From: Bacillus sp. FJAT-52991
Lineage (GTDB): Bacteria > Bacillota > Bacilli > Bacillales > Domibacillaceae
Length of the DNA: 64,000 nucleotides
NCBI RefSeq assembly: GCF_037201805.1
Contig: NZ_CP147404.1
Coordinates: 1,760,001-1,824,000, forward strand
Direction: 5' to 3'
The translations under genes and the position numbers were made by a program. Below the pieces are notes generated by a model, which was not told the DNA's origin, made no database searches, and saw only the letters and a list, made by a program, of their open reading frames with translations. Numbering within the stretch: position 1 is the first letter of the stretch; every line of letters begins with the position of its first letter. This document shows positions 16,261 to 25,580 of this stretch, piece after piece.

Positions 16261-16911
16261 ATGAGAAACGCCAATTTTATTCTATGGCGTGCATTGGTAG
16301 CGACTCCTATCGCTGCAGGCTGGGGAGCACTTGCTTTCTATCAGTGGGGCTTTTCTCCCCTCATTACTAGCATCACTAGCTTCACATTAGGAGCTGTCCT
16401 TTTCTATAGCTTAGGACGCTTAGCCAATGCACGTCTGTACAAAAAATACGGACTCGCTAGAAAAGAATATTACTTTATCCTTGATAACTTAAAAGAAGCA
16501 AAGGAAAAGTTAAGTCGACTGCAAAAAGGGTTTATTAAAGTCCGAAGCATTAACTCTTTTAAGCAGATGATTGAACTAAATCGGTTAGTGCGACGAATTT
16601 TTTCCATCGTGAAGAAGGAACCGCAACGCTTTTATGAAGCCGAAGCCTTTTTCTACTCTCATCTTGATTCAGTGGTAGAACTTTCTGAGAAATATGCCGC
16701 TTTAAATAGTCATCGAATGAAAAATGAATCCGTCAAGCAATCACTGATTGAAACACAAGAAACGTTAAATGATTTAACAAAGATATTGGAAAATGATTTA
16801 CATCAAGTACTAGCGAAAGACATCGAGCATTTGTCCTTCGAGCTCGATGTAGCCAAGCACTCGTTAAAAAAACGAAATCTGATCGATCCTAACGACAAAA
16901 GGAGATTGTAA
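16261..16911 (+). CDS. xpaC: XpaC family protein
   Basis: 216 residues. Two hydrophobic segments at the N-terminus (about 5-25 and 32-55) are followed by a long charged helical region, [26 protein letters not shown], and [10 protein letters not shown] near the end. In B. subtilis xpaC sits directly ahead of yaaN, exactly as here (the next gene starts two bases after this stop). XpaC was named for hydrolysis of 5-bromo-4-chloroindolyl phosphate; its physiological role, probably envelope stress with YaaN/TelA, is not settled. ATG 16261 with GGAGTG is preferred over the GTG at 16252. Confidence 0.82.
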   Translation: MRNANFILWRALVATPIAAGWGALAFYQWGFSPLITSITSFTLGAVLFYSLGRLANARLYKKYGLARKEYYFILDNLKEAKEKLSRLQKGFIKVRSINSFKQMIELNRLVRRIFSIVKKEPQRFYEAEAFFYSHLDSVVELSEKYAALNSHRMKNESVKQSLIETQETLNDLTKILENDLHQVLAKDIEHLSFELDVAKHSLKKRNLIDPNDKRRL

Positions 16912-16913
16912 TC

Positions 16914-18098
16914 ATGACAAACGAAGCAAAAGAAAACCAACCAACTATTTATAAAGATCCTGTCAATGAACTTGATGATTTGCTTTCTAGCCCTTTCGGT
17001 GATAGTTTAGCACAATCTACTGTCTCCTCCACTCCAACGAATGCACAAGTGGAAAAGAAACTCATTGATGTACTACCAGAAGAGCATCGACAAAAAGCGA
17101 AAGAACTCGCTAAACAAATTGATCCAACGAATCACCAAGCGATTATTAGCTATGGTACTTCTGCTCAGTCTAAGCTATCTGGCTTCTCTCATTCCATGCT
17201 AGATCATGTGCAGCAAAAAGACATCGGAAGCGTCGGGGATATTTTAAATGATTTAATGAAGAGGCTACAAGAAGTCAATCCGGATGAATTGCATCCAGAA
17301 AAGAAAAATATGTTTAGCCGGCTATTTAACCGAGTATCAGGCTCAATCCAAGAAGTTTTGTCTAAATATCAAAAGGTCGGCAGCCAAATTGACCGCATCA
17401 GTATTAAATTAGATCATTCTAAACAGCTATTGCTGGAAGATATCGTTATGCTTGAGCAGTTGTATGATAAAAATAAAGAATATTTCCAAGCGCTGAATAT
17501 TTTTATCGCTGCTGGAGAACTGAAGCTAGAAGAATTGCAAACGGAAACGATTCCTGCTCTTCGTCAAAAAGCGGAACAATCTGGTGACCAAATGGCGTAT
17601 CAAGACGTCAATGATATGGTGCAATTTGCAGATCGCTTAGAAAAGCGACTCCATGATTTGAAATTAAGCCGTCAAATCACGATTCAAAGTGCCCCACAAA
17701 TTCGAATGATTCAAAACATGAATCAAGCATTAGCCGAAAAAATTCAGTCATCCATTTTGACGGCGATTCCGTTGTGGAAAAACCAAATCGCGATCGCATT
17801 AACGCTCGTTCGTCAAAAGAAGGCGATGGAATCACAAAAACAAGTATCACAAACAACCAATGAATTATTATTAAAGAATGCTGAAATGCTGAAAACAAAT
17901 ACAATTGAAACCGCAAAAGAAAATGAACGCGGGCTTGTTGATATTGAAACATTAAAGAAAACGCAATCTAATTTAATCTCCACATTAGAAGAAACGATGC
18001 GTATTCAGCAAGAAGGTCGAACGAAGCGAAAGCAAGCTGAACAAGAACTATCCGCGATGGAAAATGAATTAAAGCAAAAGTTATTACATTTAAAATAA
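16914..18098 (+). CDS. yaaN: toxic anion resistance protein, TelA/YaaN family
   Basis: 394 residues, soluble, almost all helical and coiled-coil. After an acidic N-terminal tail, the family core runs from about residue 60: [35 protein letters not shown], with [24 protein letters not shown], then [25 protein letters not shown] and [34 protein letters not shown]. TelA proteins were linked to tellurite and antimicrobial resistance; the mechanism is unknown. It is cotranscribed with xpaC (two-base gap, strong GGAG site in the xpaC end). Confidence 0.88.
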   Translation: MTNEAKENQPTIYKDPVNELDDLLSSPFGDSLAQSTVSSTPTNAQVEKKLIDVLPEEHRQKAKELAKQIDPTNHQAIISYGTSAQSKLSGFSHSMLDHVQQKDIGSVGDILNDLMKRLQEVNPDELHPEKKNMFSRLFNRVSGSIQEVLSKYQKVGSQIDRISIKLDHSKQLLLEDIVMLEQLYDKNKEYFQALNIFIAAGELKLEELQTETIPALRQKAEQSGDQMAYQDVNDMVQFADRLEKRLHDLKLSRQITIQSAPQIRMIQNMNQALAEKIQSSILTAIPLWKNQIAIALTLVRQKKAMESQKQVSQTTNELLLKNAEMLKTNTIETAKENERGLVDIETLKKTQSNLISTLEETMRIQQEGRTKRKQAEQELSAMENELKQKLLHLK

Positions 18099-18165
18099 AG
18101 GCGATGTTAATTTAAAGAAAACGAAAACAATCAAAGTTAACATCATTGTTTAACAAAGCCAAAAT

Positions 18166-18197
18166 AAAAAAACGGTGGGCAGCCCACCGTTTTTTTA
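18166..18197. terminator. bidirectional terminator
   Basis: AAAAAACGGTGGGC and GCCCACCGTTTTTT around a one-base centre; it serves the convergent yaaN and brnQ genes. Confidence 0.9.
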
Positions 18198-19490
18198 TTT
18201 TCTTTCCCGAAAATAGCTAATCATCCATCCTACAATCCCACCAACAATAGCAGGAAGGACCCACCCTAATCCAGATGAAAAGAATGGCACCCAAGAAATC
18301 GCTTGATATAACGCATCTATTTTAAGCCCAAATGCCGTTAATCCATCATTTAAGCTAAAGATAGCGGTCATAGTGATCGCTCCCACATACAAGCCTCTAG
18401 AATGGCTGACGAATCTTGCAACAAATGATAAAAGCACTAACACGATCGCAAACGGATAAATCATAACTAACACAGGACCCGATATATTAATAATTTGAGT
18501 AAGACCTAAATTAGCAATAGCAAAACTAATCACAATTAAGAGCCGTACAAAATTTTTATAAGAGATCGCTGGCCATCGTTCGTTAAAATATTGGGCACAA
18601 GCGGAGGTTAAACCGATACAAGTCGTTAAACAAGCTAAAGCAACGATCGTTCCAAGCAACACTTGCCCTCCATCACCGAATAACATGTAGGCAGCCTCCG
18701 TTAAAATGGCTCCTCCATTATCATAGTCGCCTGTCAGCGTCATTTTCGTGCCAATCCAACCGATGGAAATATAAACTGTTGCTAAACCAATCCCAGCAAT
18801 GACTCCGGCAGTAATTGTTGCCTTTACTTGACTAGCCTGATCGGTTACCCCTCGATCAGCAAATGCCGTAATCACGACAATACCAAACGCTAACGCTGCG
18901 ATTGTATCCATCGTCAAGTATCCCTCTATAAAACCGGTGATAAATGGAGACTCGGCATACTTGCTTGTTGGAGCGGTAAGCGGAGCATCTAACTTGAAAA
19001 ATGCTGCCACACATAAAGCGGCAATTGACAGCAGCAAAGCAGGTGTTAGCCACTGACCAACGCGATCCACAAGCTTCGATGGATTTAAACTGAGCAAATA
19101 GACGACCAGAAAGAAAATGGCCATAAATATAAAGAGTGATCCTTTACCAGACTCAGCTAAAAATGGTTGTGCCCCCATTTCATACGCTACACTCGCCCCT
19201 CTTGGGATACCGAAAAAAGGACCAATCGCTAAATAAACAATGACAGCGAAAATAGATCCAAATAGCGGATGCACACGACTCCCAATGGAAGCGACACCAC
19301 CTTTAGTAAAAGAAATGGCTATCACTGCAAGGACAGGCAAGCTAACCCCTGTTATGACAAAGCCAATAATCGCTGGCCAAAAAGAGCGACCAGCTTCCAT
19401 TCCTAAAAAAGGAGGGAATATTAAGTTTCCTGCTCCAAAGAAAAGGGCGAAAAGCATAAGCCCTGTAAACAGTATATCTTTTTTCTTCAT
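18195..19490 (-). CDS. brnQ: branched-chain amino acid:cation symporter BrnQ
   Basis: 431 residues with about twelve membrane segments and the LIVCS family signature at the N-terminus (LFALFFGAGNLIFPPFLGMEAG). GDGGQVLLGTIVALACLTTCIGLTSACAQYF is the second conserved region. It imports leucine, isoleucine and valine with Na+ or H+. A good promoter with a CodY-like box immediately upstream of the -35 indicates repression when branched-chain amino acids and GTP are plentiful, the usual control for this family in Bacillus. Single-gene unit. Confidence 0.92.
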   Translation of the reverse strand: MKKKDILFTGLMLFALFFGAGNLIFPPFLGMEAGRSFWPAIIGFVITGVSLPVLAVIAISFTKGGVASIGSRVHPLFGSIFAVIVYLAIGPFFGIPRGASVAYEMGAQPFLAESGKGSLFIFMAIFFLVVYLLSLNPSKLVDRVGQWLTPALLLSIAALCVAAFFKLDAPLTAPTSKYAESPFITGFIEGYLTMDTIAALAFGIVVITAFADRGVTDQASQVKATITAGVIAGIGLATVYISIGWIGTKMTLTGDYDNGGAILTEAAYMLFGDGGQVLLGTIVALACLTTCIGLTSACAQYFNERWPAISYKNFVRLLIVISFAIANLGLTQIINISGPVLVMIYPFAIVLVLLSFVARFVSHSRGLYVGAITMTAIFSLNDGLTAFGLKIDALYQAISWVPFFSSGLGWVLPAIVGGIVGWMISYFRERK

Positions 19491-19590
19491 TATGATCTCC
19501 TCTCAAGTTGTCAACAATTAATCAGATGATCTGATTTGTATTTTTTACTGACTTTACACCCATTTTCATTCAAGGCTAATCTCGAATAAT

Positions 19591-19637
19591 ATTCTACGCA
19601 ATTCGACGAAAACTGTCAATTGAATTTTTAGAATTTT
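19591..19637 (-). promoter_or_regulatory. brnQ promoter with CodY-like box
   Basis: On the minus strand TTGACA (19619-19614) and TAGAAT (19596-19591) are 17 bases apart. AAAATTCTAAAAATT (19637-19623) just upstream differs from the CodY consensus AATTTTCWGAAAATT at three positions. Confidence 0.65.
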
Positions 19638-19730
19638 TAATTATTAAAAAGATAATAACTCAATTGCGATTATTCTATTTATTCCGAAAAAATAATCATA
19701 AAGAAAAGGAAAATCTCCTGTAACTTTGAA

Positions 19731-19875
19731 ATAAAGTGAAACTTCAATCAGTGGGGGGGTCTTCATCACCCACTGATTGTTAGTTGAACGGATCGGGCGT
19801 TTACGGGCTGTTGATTCCCCACCTACATGCCTACGCTTCTTCTAGAGATCTTACAGCCCGTTAATGCGGGATAAA
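19731..19875 (+). repeat. dispersed hairpin repeat, copy D
   Basis: 145 bp with intact ends. The left hairpin is CAATCAGTGGG/CCCACTGATTG. ACGGGCTGT and ACAGCCCGT are kept, but the inner hairpin is shortened: CTTCTTCTAGAGATCTTACAG replaces the ...GCCATGTTGAGGTGGGG part. The 19491-19986 gap otherwise holds the brnQ promoter and a terminator. Confidence 0.93.
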
Positions 19876-19916
19876 ATTTGATCAGTCGCAGGAGCTTTCA
19901 TTTTATGTTCAATCAA

Positions 19917-19955
19917 AATACACCATTTTGAAAAAGACGGCTCAAAATGGTGTAT
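19917..19955 (-). terminator. terminator after the lipoprotein gene
   Basis: Long perfect stem ATACACCATTTTGA/TCAAAATGGTGTAT with a ten-base loop; the minus strand continues with TTTTGATTG, a poor T-run. Confidence 0.6.
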
Positions 19956-19986
19956 TTACTTACAGTAATTTTATAAAAAAGTTTAA

Positions 19987-20553
19987 TTATTTCTGTTTGT
20001 TCTTTTCCTTGAGCCATTCTTTGTATTCGGGTTCAATATATTCGTCCGTTTTTACAACGGTCCAATGATTATTTTTAAGCTTTAGCGATATCTCTATTAA
20101 AAGCTCCCCTCCTGACTCATCGAAATCATTCCTCAAATAACCAATGCCACCATGAACAAGAACAATTACCTCTTCGTCGTTTATTGTTTTTACTTTCATT
20201 CGATCATGACTTTCAATACTGTAATTGGCATCTATCAATTTAAAGCTTTTATTTAAGGATTCAACCTCATCTTTCTCTACATTGATCCCCTTCTTTAAAT
20301 CATAATTATTCTTTAAATCTGGATACTGATTCCACAAAAGATTAATATCGTTGTTTACCACTGCTTGTGTTCTATAATACATATACTTCATTATAGGCTT
20401 TGTATATTTCACCCAATCAGATGGTTCTGGTTCAATAAAACCTTCTACATCCTTTTTTGTATCCTGGCTTTCTGTTTTCGTTGCATTTGGTTGACATCCT
20501 AATAAGGAAAATACAATAACAACAATGAAACTTCTAAAAAGATATTTCTTCAT
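19987..20553 (-). CDS. predicted lipoprotein of unknown function
   Basis: 188 residues with a clear lipoprotein signal: MKKYLFRSFIVVIVFSLLGC, Cys at 20. After it come an acidic low-complexity linker and a globular part with alternating beta strands (VIVLVHGGIGYLRNDFDESGGELLIEISLKLKNNHWTVVKTDEY). I do not recognise the family. The late segment, a short beta sheet ending in NHWTVVKTD, resembles NTF2-like and DUF4878-type folds, but this is only an impression. It stands alone between repeat copy D and yojO. Confidence 0.7.
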   Translation of the reverse strand: MKKYLFRSFIVVIVFSLLGCQPNATKTESQDTKKDVEGFIEPEPSDWVKYTKPIMKYMYYRTQAVVNNDINLLWNQYPDLKNNYDLKKGINVEKDEVESLNKSFKLIDANYSIESHDRMKVKTINDEEVIVLVHGGIGYLRNDFDESGGELLIEISLKLKNNHWTVVKTDEYIEPEYKEWLKEKNKQK

Positions 20554-20651
20554 ACTCTACCCCATATATCCCCATTTCACCTAACTGTTGTTAAAAACTA
20601 AAGAGCCTGATTTATATAATAAATTTGTTTTTATTCAACTAACCAACTCCT

Positions 20652-22571
20652 TTAGTTCATGCTTTTATATAATAATTTTTTCAAAAGCGGGAACAAAATA
20701 GCTGGGAGTTCCTCGATTGCCGAGACAAACAAACTATATTTCCCGTACATATTTTGAATCGTTTTTCTTTGAGCTTCTTCCACCTCTTCATTAGCTAGAA
20801 ACACATTAATGACTTCGATTCCTTGCTTTCTAGCTGATAATACCGCTTCGTGAGTATCCATAATACCGTTTCGATCATAGTCGTGAGCAGCTGGTTCACC
20901 GTCGGAAAAGACAAGTAGAAACTTTTGCTTTTCTCCCCTTTGGAGGAGCTTTTCTGTTATGATTCGTATCGCAAAACCGTCCCGATTATCTTCTTCTGGT
21001 TGAAGCTGCAAAATTTCCGGACCACTTCTTTTCTGTAAAGAAGCATGATAATTGATGACGGTTTGAAAATGATTCGGTTGATATGTGTCAGTCGCATCAT
21101 TTGTATCTTCCCAAAAGCCGATAATTTCATGCTGAACTCTGACAGACTTTAATGCCTCATGAAAAAGAACGATGCCTAGCTTCGTTTCTTCCATTTTATC
21201 TTGCATCGAAGCAGAGCAATCGACTAGTAAAGTGAACACCGCATCAATTTCAGCAGAAGGCTCCTGTTTTTTATAAAACAAGCGTGGCTGCTCTTCTAAG
21301 AAAAAACGCAACAGCTTTTTGTTTAAACGACCCGCTTGCAGATCATTTCGCGGTCGAATTTTTTTGTGCTCTAATGTTTGTTCAATCATATGTGTTAATT
21401 TCTTTTGTAATGGGGCAATTTGAGCTTGTTTTTCTTTATAATCTTTTACTTGTTCGTAACGAGGAGGATGAATGACATCAAAAATAGGAATAGCGAACCG
21501 GTTTTCTTTTCCGTATTTCGCTTCATGTCCCCCTTTATTGACCTCTTTCTTCAATTGTTCGGCTTCAAGAGTTGTAAAGTCGTTTCTATTCGTTTTCTTC
21601 GCAGACCCTTGCACCATCGCCAGTGCTTGATCCCCTTCCTCCCCTTCTCTTGCCCCTTCTCCCATTAATTCCGTTTTAGACCCTTGATCGAGGTCAAATT
21701 GTAAAAAGCTTGTGCCTAACTCACTCGTTTCTCGATGCCATGTGCGGAACTCTTCATCCATGACCTCTTCTTCGCCCGTTTTCTTTTCTTCTAATTGATC
21801 GTCATTCATTAATGGATCTTTTCTCTTGATGTCTTGAAACATTTCCTCTTCACCATTGGACCAATTAGTTGAATCAGGTAAATGAAAATATTCATTTAAC
21901 ATATCTTTTGACAATAATTCATCCAACACTTCCATGAGCAGATAACAAATTTGGACGGTTTCTTTCGTGGATGTCGTTTCAAAAAAACGAAGCACAGATT
22001 GTTGAATAAAAGGCATGGCTCGATCTAATTCGTCATTCATCAAAGGAGGCTCTATTGGTGCCTCAGCATTTAATAATAAGAATAAATAGTTAAATAAAGC
22101 GTCTGTATGGAGGCTTTTCACTAGATTTACATTTAATTGTGTTTGGAAGTATTGACGCAAAATACTTCTTCTTACTGCAAACGCCTTCTTTGTGCCTGGT
22201 CGCTCTAATTTAATTTTCTCTTCTATTCGTAAATCTTCTGTCAACACAAATAATTGTTTCGCAAAAGACGGGATCGTCGTTTTCATTGCCGCATGAACAA
22301 ACTTCTTCATCTCATATTCGTCAACATATTGGAAATTACCAATGGCACGCAATAACACATCTGATTGATATCCACTCCATGTGTCATTTGCTGAACGATG
22401 ATTCCAAAAGTGACTCACATAGATGATGTTTTCCTGTTTATTTACATAAGAATGCGGCCCATATTCTACTTCCATCTCTGGATTTTCCGTTAAAGTTTTC
22501 GCTAAATCTGATAGCTGCATAAATAAAAAGGAATCAACAATTTCATCATTAAATTGGATAAATCTCTCCAT
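20652..22571 (-). CDS. yojO: VWA-domain protein YojO (CbbO/CobT-like)
   Basis: 639 residues. The N-terminal two thirds are helical and specific to the family, with an acidic middle part. The C-terminal von Willebrand A domain starts near 445 with the MIDAS motif VDCSASMQDKM, followed by FSDGEPAAHDYDRNGIMDTHEAV. It pairs with the AAA+ ATPase encoded 10 bases upstream, forming a MoxR-VWA chaperone/activator system. In B. subtilis the same two genes, yojN and yojO, lie beside odhAB, as here. The client protein is unknown. Confidence 0.88.
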   Translation of the reverse strand: MERFIQFNDEIVDSFLFMQLSDLAKTLTENPEMEVEYGPHSYVNKQENIIYVSHFWNHRSANDTWSGYQSDVLLRAIGNFQYVDEYEMKKFVHAAMKTTIPSFAKQLFVLTEDLRIEEKIKLERPGTKKAFAVRRSILRQYFQTQLNVNLVKSLHTDALFNYLFLLLNAEAPIEPPLMNDELDRAMPFIQQSVLRFFETTSTKETVQICYLLMEVLDELLSKDMLNEYFHLPDSTNWSNGEEEMFQDIKRKDPLMNDDQLEEKKTGEEEVMDEEFRTWHRETSELGTSFLQFDLDQGSKTELMGEGAREGEEGDQALAMVQGSAKKTNRNDFTTLEAEQLKKEVNKGGHEAKYGKENRFAIPIFDVIHPPRYEQVKDYKEKQAQIAPLQKKLTHMIEQTLEHKKIRPRNDLQAGRLNKKLLRFFLEEQPRLFYKKQEPSAEIDAVFTLLVDCSASMQDKMEETKLGIVLFHEALKSVRVQHEIIGFWEDTNDATDTYQPNHFQTVINYHASLQKRSGPEILQLQPEEDNRDGFAIRIITEKLLQRGEKQKFLLVFSDGEPAAHDYDRNGIMDTHEAVLSARKQGIEVINVFLANEEVEEAQRKTIQNMYGKYSLFVSAIEELPAILFPLLKKLLYKSMN

Positions 22572-22580
22572 GAAATCTCC

Positions 22581-23453
22581 TCATTCAAAAATAGTTTCTG
22601 CTATGTTTTTGACGGCTGCTTGCTCCCTTTCATCTTCTAGCTTATCAATAATAGCACGTTGAATCGCTCTTAATGGGGGCATGTAAGTCGCTAAATCACA
22701 AGCATCGATTAACGCTCTGACAGAAGCGGCTTCTTCCGAAACTTGTCCATTCCTTACTTGCACGATTAAATCTTGTGATAAAGTAGTAAAACGATCAATC
22801 ATTGCAGCATCAGTCAGACGACTTTCCGTTAAAAGAATCGCTTTTAATGTATCACCTTTTACATAGGAAACTTCAATGACGATAAAGCGATTTTTCAACG
22901 CTTCATTCATTGGAACAGTTCCAACATACCCTTCATTAATCGCTGCAATTACTCCAAACGTAGGTGTGGCTTTAATCACTTCATTGGTAAATGGATTCGT
23001 GATCGTCCGGCGGTAATCTAACACACCATTTAAGATGGGTAGTGTTTCTGGCTTTGCCATATTTATTTCATCAATATAAAGCAAGTGGCCTGTTTTCATC
23101 GCTTGAACGACAGGTCCAGGAACAAATTCAATATAATTCTTTCCATCTTTCTCGGAGATCGTTTTATAGCCAAGCATCGCTTCCGCATCAAGATCGACTG
23201 AGCAGTTAATGCTATGCATAGGCTGCGAAAACATCGACGATAACGTTTCAGCTAACTTTGTCTTTCCAGAGCCAGTAGGACCTTTTAATAGAATGTTTTT
23301 TCCCATAGATAAGGCAATGGCCGCATCCAGTACTACTTCTTTATCCTCCGGCTGATATCCTAATTGACCGATCAGATCGCTTGCTGGATCGTTCATAAAT
23401 TGCTTTGCTCGTTCTTCTATCTGTTGTCGGACAACAGCAGGTAATTCTGTCAT
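22581..23453 (-). CDS. yojN: MoxR-family AAA+ ATPase YojN
   Basis: About 290 residues. Walker A is [18 protein letters not shown], then [24 protein letters not shown], Walker [27 protein letters not shown], sensor 1 [29 protein letters not shown]. The CbbQ/NirQ/NorQ-type C-terminal helical lid ends it. The start is uncertain: I use ATG 23453, while a GTG at 23459 and in-frame ATGs up to 23555 also exist. It acts with the VWA protein encoded downstream. Confidence 0.88.
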   Translation of the reverse strand: MTELPAVVRQQIEERAKQFMNDPASDLIGQLGYQPEDKEVVLDAAIALSMGKNILLKGPTGSGKTKLAETLSSMFSQPMHSINCSVDLDAEAMLGYKTISEKDGKNYIEFVPGPVVQAMKTGHLLYIDEINMAKPETLPILNGVLDYRRTITNPFTNEVIKATPTFGVIAAINEGYVGTVPMNEALKNRFIVIEVSYVKGDTLKAILLTESRLTDAAMIDRFTTLSQDLIVQVRNGQVSEEAASVRALIDACDLATYMPPLRAIQRAIIDKLEDEREQAAVKNIAETIFE

Positions 23454-23563
23454 TATCACTGAGATCTTTCCTTTCCATTCATTTTCAGACCTGCTTTCTA
23501 TCATACCTGTCATTTCTCTTTTAGTACAATATGGAACAGAAAAAACTGATTGCAAATAAACAA

Positions 23564-23992
23564 TCAGCCTTCATAATCATATATATATAGCCCTCTTCCT
23601 AATTTACGCACGCGTCGATTTTCACGTTCAAGTGCCATCATGAATGTCGTCATATTGGCAATTTTCTTCCCCGTGTTATCTTCAATATGACGCTGCAATT
23701 CCACTCCGCGAATAGGAGTATTTTGAGCTTTTAAAATGGAAATAGCCGTGTTTCTCAATTCATCTAGATTTTCACTTCGGCGTCCTCTCTTCCTCTTGTC
23801 TGGTAAGCTAGTTATTTGCGCGACAGCCATCATCTCCTGTGGCATCTCCCTATTGGCAGAAGCAACAGCATCTAACTCTTTTAATCGCTGAAAAATCCCC
23901 TCACGTTCCCGATTAAATTCACGAATAACTTTAAACTCGGAATCAGCAAGTTGTTCTAGCCTGATTTTCAATGCTGTTCTTTCATCAAACAC
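23564..23992 (-). CDS. rok: Rok-like nucleoid-associated transcriptional repressor
   Basis: 142 residues. The N-terminal helix [33 protein letters not shown] is very close to that of B. subtilis Rok. A basic linker ([13 protein letters not shown]) follows. The C-terminal winged helix has [39 protein letters not shown]. Rok binds AT-rich, often foreign, DNA and silences it; in B. subtilis it represses comK and works with DnaA and sRok. This version is shorter than the 191-residue B. subtilis protein, mainly in the linker. Start GTG 23992 behind GGGGGAG. It is nine bases from yojN on the same strand, a different neighbourhood from B. subtilis. Confidence 0.85.
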   Translation of the reverse strand: MFDERTALKIRLEQLADSEFKVIREFNREREGIFQRLKELDAVASANREMPQEMMAVAQITSLPDKRKRGRRSENLDELRNTAISILKAQNTPIRGVELQRHIEDNTGKKIANMTTFMMALERENRRVRKLGRGLYIYDYEG

Positions 23993-24158
23993 CTGTACTC
24001 CCCCTAAGTAAACATAGAAACTATTTTATATGTATGAAGATATTTGAAGGATTATGATACTATAGTCCTTAAAAACATCCTTCCTTGCCCATAATATTAA
24101 CAAAAAAATAGTAAAAATACTAGTAAATATTTAAATTTATTAATTTGTGCAACAATTT

Positions 24159-24208
24159 AAAAAAAGGTTGGATGAAAAGGAATTGCTCCCTTTAAATACA
24201 ACCTCTTT
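24159..24208 (-). terminator. terminator after the DUF6501 gene
   Basis: Minus-strand stem AGGTTG...CAACCT with an inner AAAGGGA/TTCCTTT helix and a following TTTTTTT. Confidence 0.7.
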
Positions 24209-24225
24209 TCTTCTAATAAGTATGA

Positions 24226-24429
24226 TTAGACGTCTTTAAAATAGTCTTTATAAAAGCCAGAAATGCTTCCCTTATTGTCAACAACAAAATAAAACTCTTC
24301 CGTTTCATTCTTAACGTCGTATGTTTGACCAGCAGTTAAACGGTTATTCACCATATATTTTGCCGCATTTGTGTGTACGCACTCTACTTGCTTCACTGTT
24401 TCTTTTTTCGTCCATGTAAGATGATTCAT
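24226..24429 (-). CDS. DUF6501 family small protein
   Basis: 67 residues from ATG 24429, placed behind AAAGGAGGAC. WTKKETVKQVECVHTNAAKYMVNNRLTAGQTYDVKNETEEFYFVVDN and ISGFYKDYFKDV are the conserved segments of a small Bacillus family of unknown function, probably a single SH3-like beta barrel. The first 86 bases overlap the tail of the broken nnr frame upstream. Confidence 0.75.
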   Translation of the reverse strand: MNHLTWTKKETVKQVECVHTNAAKYMVNNRLTAGQTYDVKNETEEFYFVVDNKGSISGFYKDYFKDV

Positions 24430-25115
24430 AATGTCCTCCTTTGGCAGTTCCACCTATGATTTTTTTCAAAACGAACGGAAGCAGATGGTTAATGTCATAA
24501 GCTGTCATGCTTGATAGAGCATTGTTTTCTATCCACATGTCCGCACAGGCTCCATGTAGAAAAATAGCATTAGCAATCGCTGCACGATCATTTTTCAGCC
24601 TCAAGATGCTTGCTAAAATCATCCCCGTCAACGCATCACCTGTTCCACCTTTAGCTAATGCTCCATTCCCGCTCGTATTAATTATACCTGTCCCGTCAGG
24701 AAAGGCAATCACTGAATATTGTCCTTTTAGCACAACTGTCACTTGCTGTTCGCTAGCAAATTGGGAAGCTGCTTCTAATCGATTCACTTGAATCTCTAAA
24801 ATTCTGTACTGTATAACCTAGATTTTTGTAGTAATGAAGATGTTGTTTCGCTTCTTTCGTCACTATTTCTTCCATAGGTAACAAGAGGTCTACATCCATT
24901 CCAGCCATTTTTAAATACCTCGCTAAAACAATTCCGTCTCCTCCATTATTTCCTTTGCCACAAAGAATCGCTATTTGCTCTCTCCCGCATAATAGTTTAG
25001 TCACCGCTCTGAAAAGCCCGTTACCGGCGTTTTCCATTAATTCGAATGCTGACATTCCCCTGCTCATCGCTTCTTCATCTATTAATTTTATTTGATCACT
25101 CGTATATACATACAT
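24344..25115 (-). pseudogene. remnant of bifunctional NAD(P)H-hydrate epimerase/dehydratase (nnrE-nnrD), internal deletion
   Basis: The intact fusion is about 500 residues and repairs hydrated NAD(P)H. Here residues from 25115 to about 24830 encode the start of the epimerase domain: TSDQIKLIDEEAMSRG, FELMENAG, ILCGKGNNGGDGIVLARYL and LGYTVQNF. The frame then shifts and joins the last third of the dehydratase domain in another frame: VVLKGQYSVIAFPDG, NTSGNGALAKGGTGDALTGMI and HGACADM. Some 330 codons, including the epimerase active site and the dehydratase ATP-binding half, are missing. The C-terminal frame also runs on into the DUF6501 gene. The gene cannot make a working enzyme. Confidence 0.82.
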
Positions 25116-25370
25116 GTAGCCACTCCTCATATTTACATAACATTTTTATAATCAACAAAATACATTTCTATCATCTATTAAGCCCTTTTTCGTATGACGA
25201 AGAATACCCCATTTGATAGAAATTATTTCCTCCTCACGACTTTAGACTGATTTCAATCATTATACTTTAAAACACAGTTATAAACGTGTATAATACACAG
25301 CAAATAAAGAATATTCTTTATTTTCTACTTACCTTACGCCTAAAGTAACCGAAAACAAGGAGGATGTTTC

Positions 25371-25499
25371 ATGAAAATTATGAGTAATGAAATGCTAGTC
25401 GCTGCTTATCGGGATGCCAAGAAAAAAGGCCAAGATCAAGATTGGATTCGCTTATTGCAAATAGAAGTGCAAAAAAGGGGATTAATGATAAATAAATAG
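25371..25499 (+). CDS. sda: Sda-like sporulation checkpoint peptide
   Basis: 42 residues, too short for usual ORF cut-offs. ATG follows AGGAGG by eight bases. The sequence (MSNEMLVAAYRDAKKKGQ, then DWIRLLQIEVQKRGL) has the helical-hairpin pattern of B. subtilis Sda (LSDELLIESYFKA..., DFIELIENEIKRRSL). Sda binds histidine kinase KinA and blocks the sporulation phosphorelay when replication is disturbed. In B. subtilis DnaA activates sda; here the candidate promoter (TTTAAA 25266, TATAAT 25289) overlaps a degenerate DnaA-box-like CGTGTATAA (25285-25293). A strong terminator follows. Confidence 0.8.
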   Translation: MKIMSNEMLVAAYRDAKKKGQDQDWIRLLQIEVQKRGLMINK

Positions 25500-25504
25500 T
25501 TTAG

Positions 25505-25535
25505 AAAAAAGGTGTGCCTTGATCGGCACACCTTT
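25505..25535. terminator. bidirectional terminator between sda and odhB
   Basis: AAGGTGTGCC and GGCACACCTT with a six-base loop, A/T-rich on both sides; strongest T-run (TTTTTTC) on the minus strand. Confidence 0.85.
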
Positions 25536-25580
25536 ACATATAATAGTTAGTGCTAAGAGACGTAAAATGTACTTCTCGTA

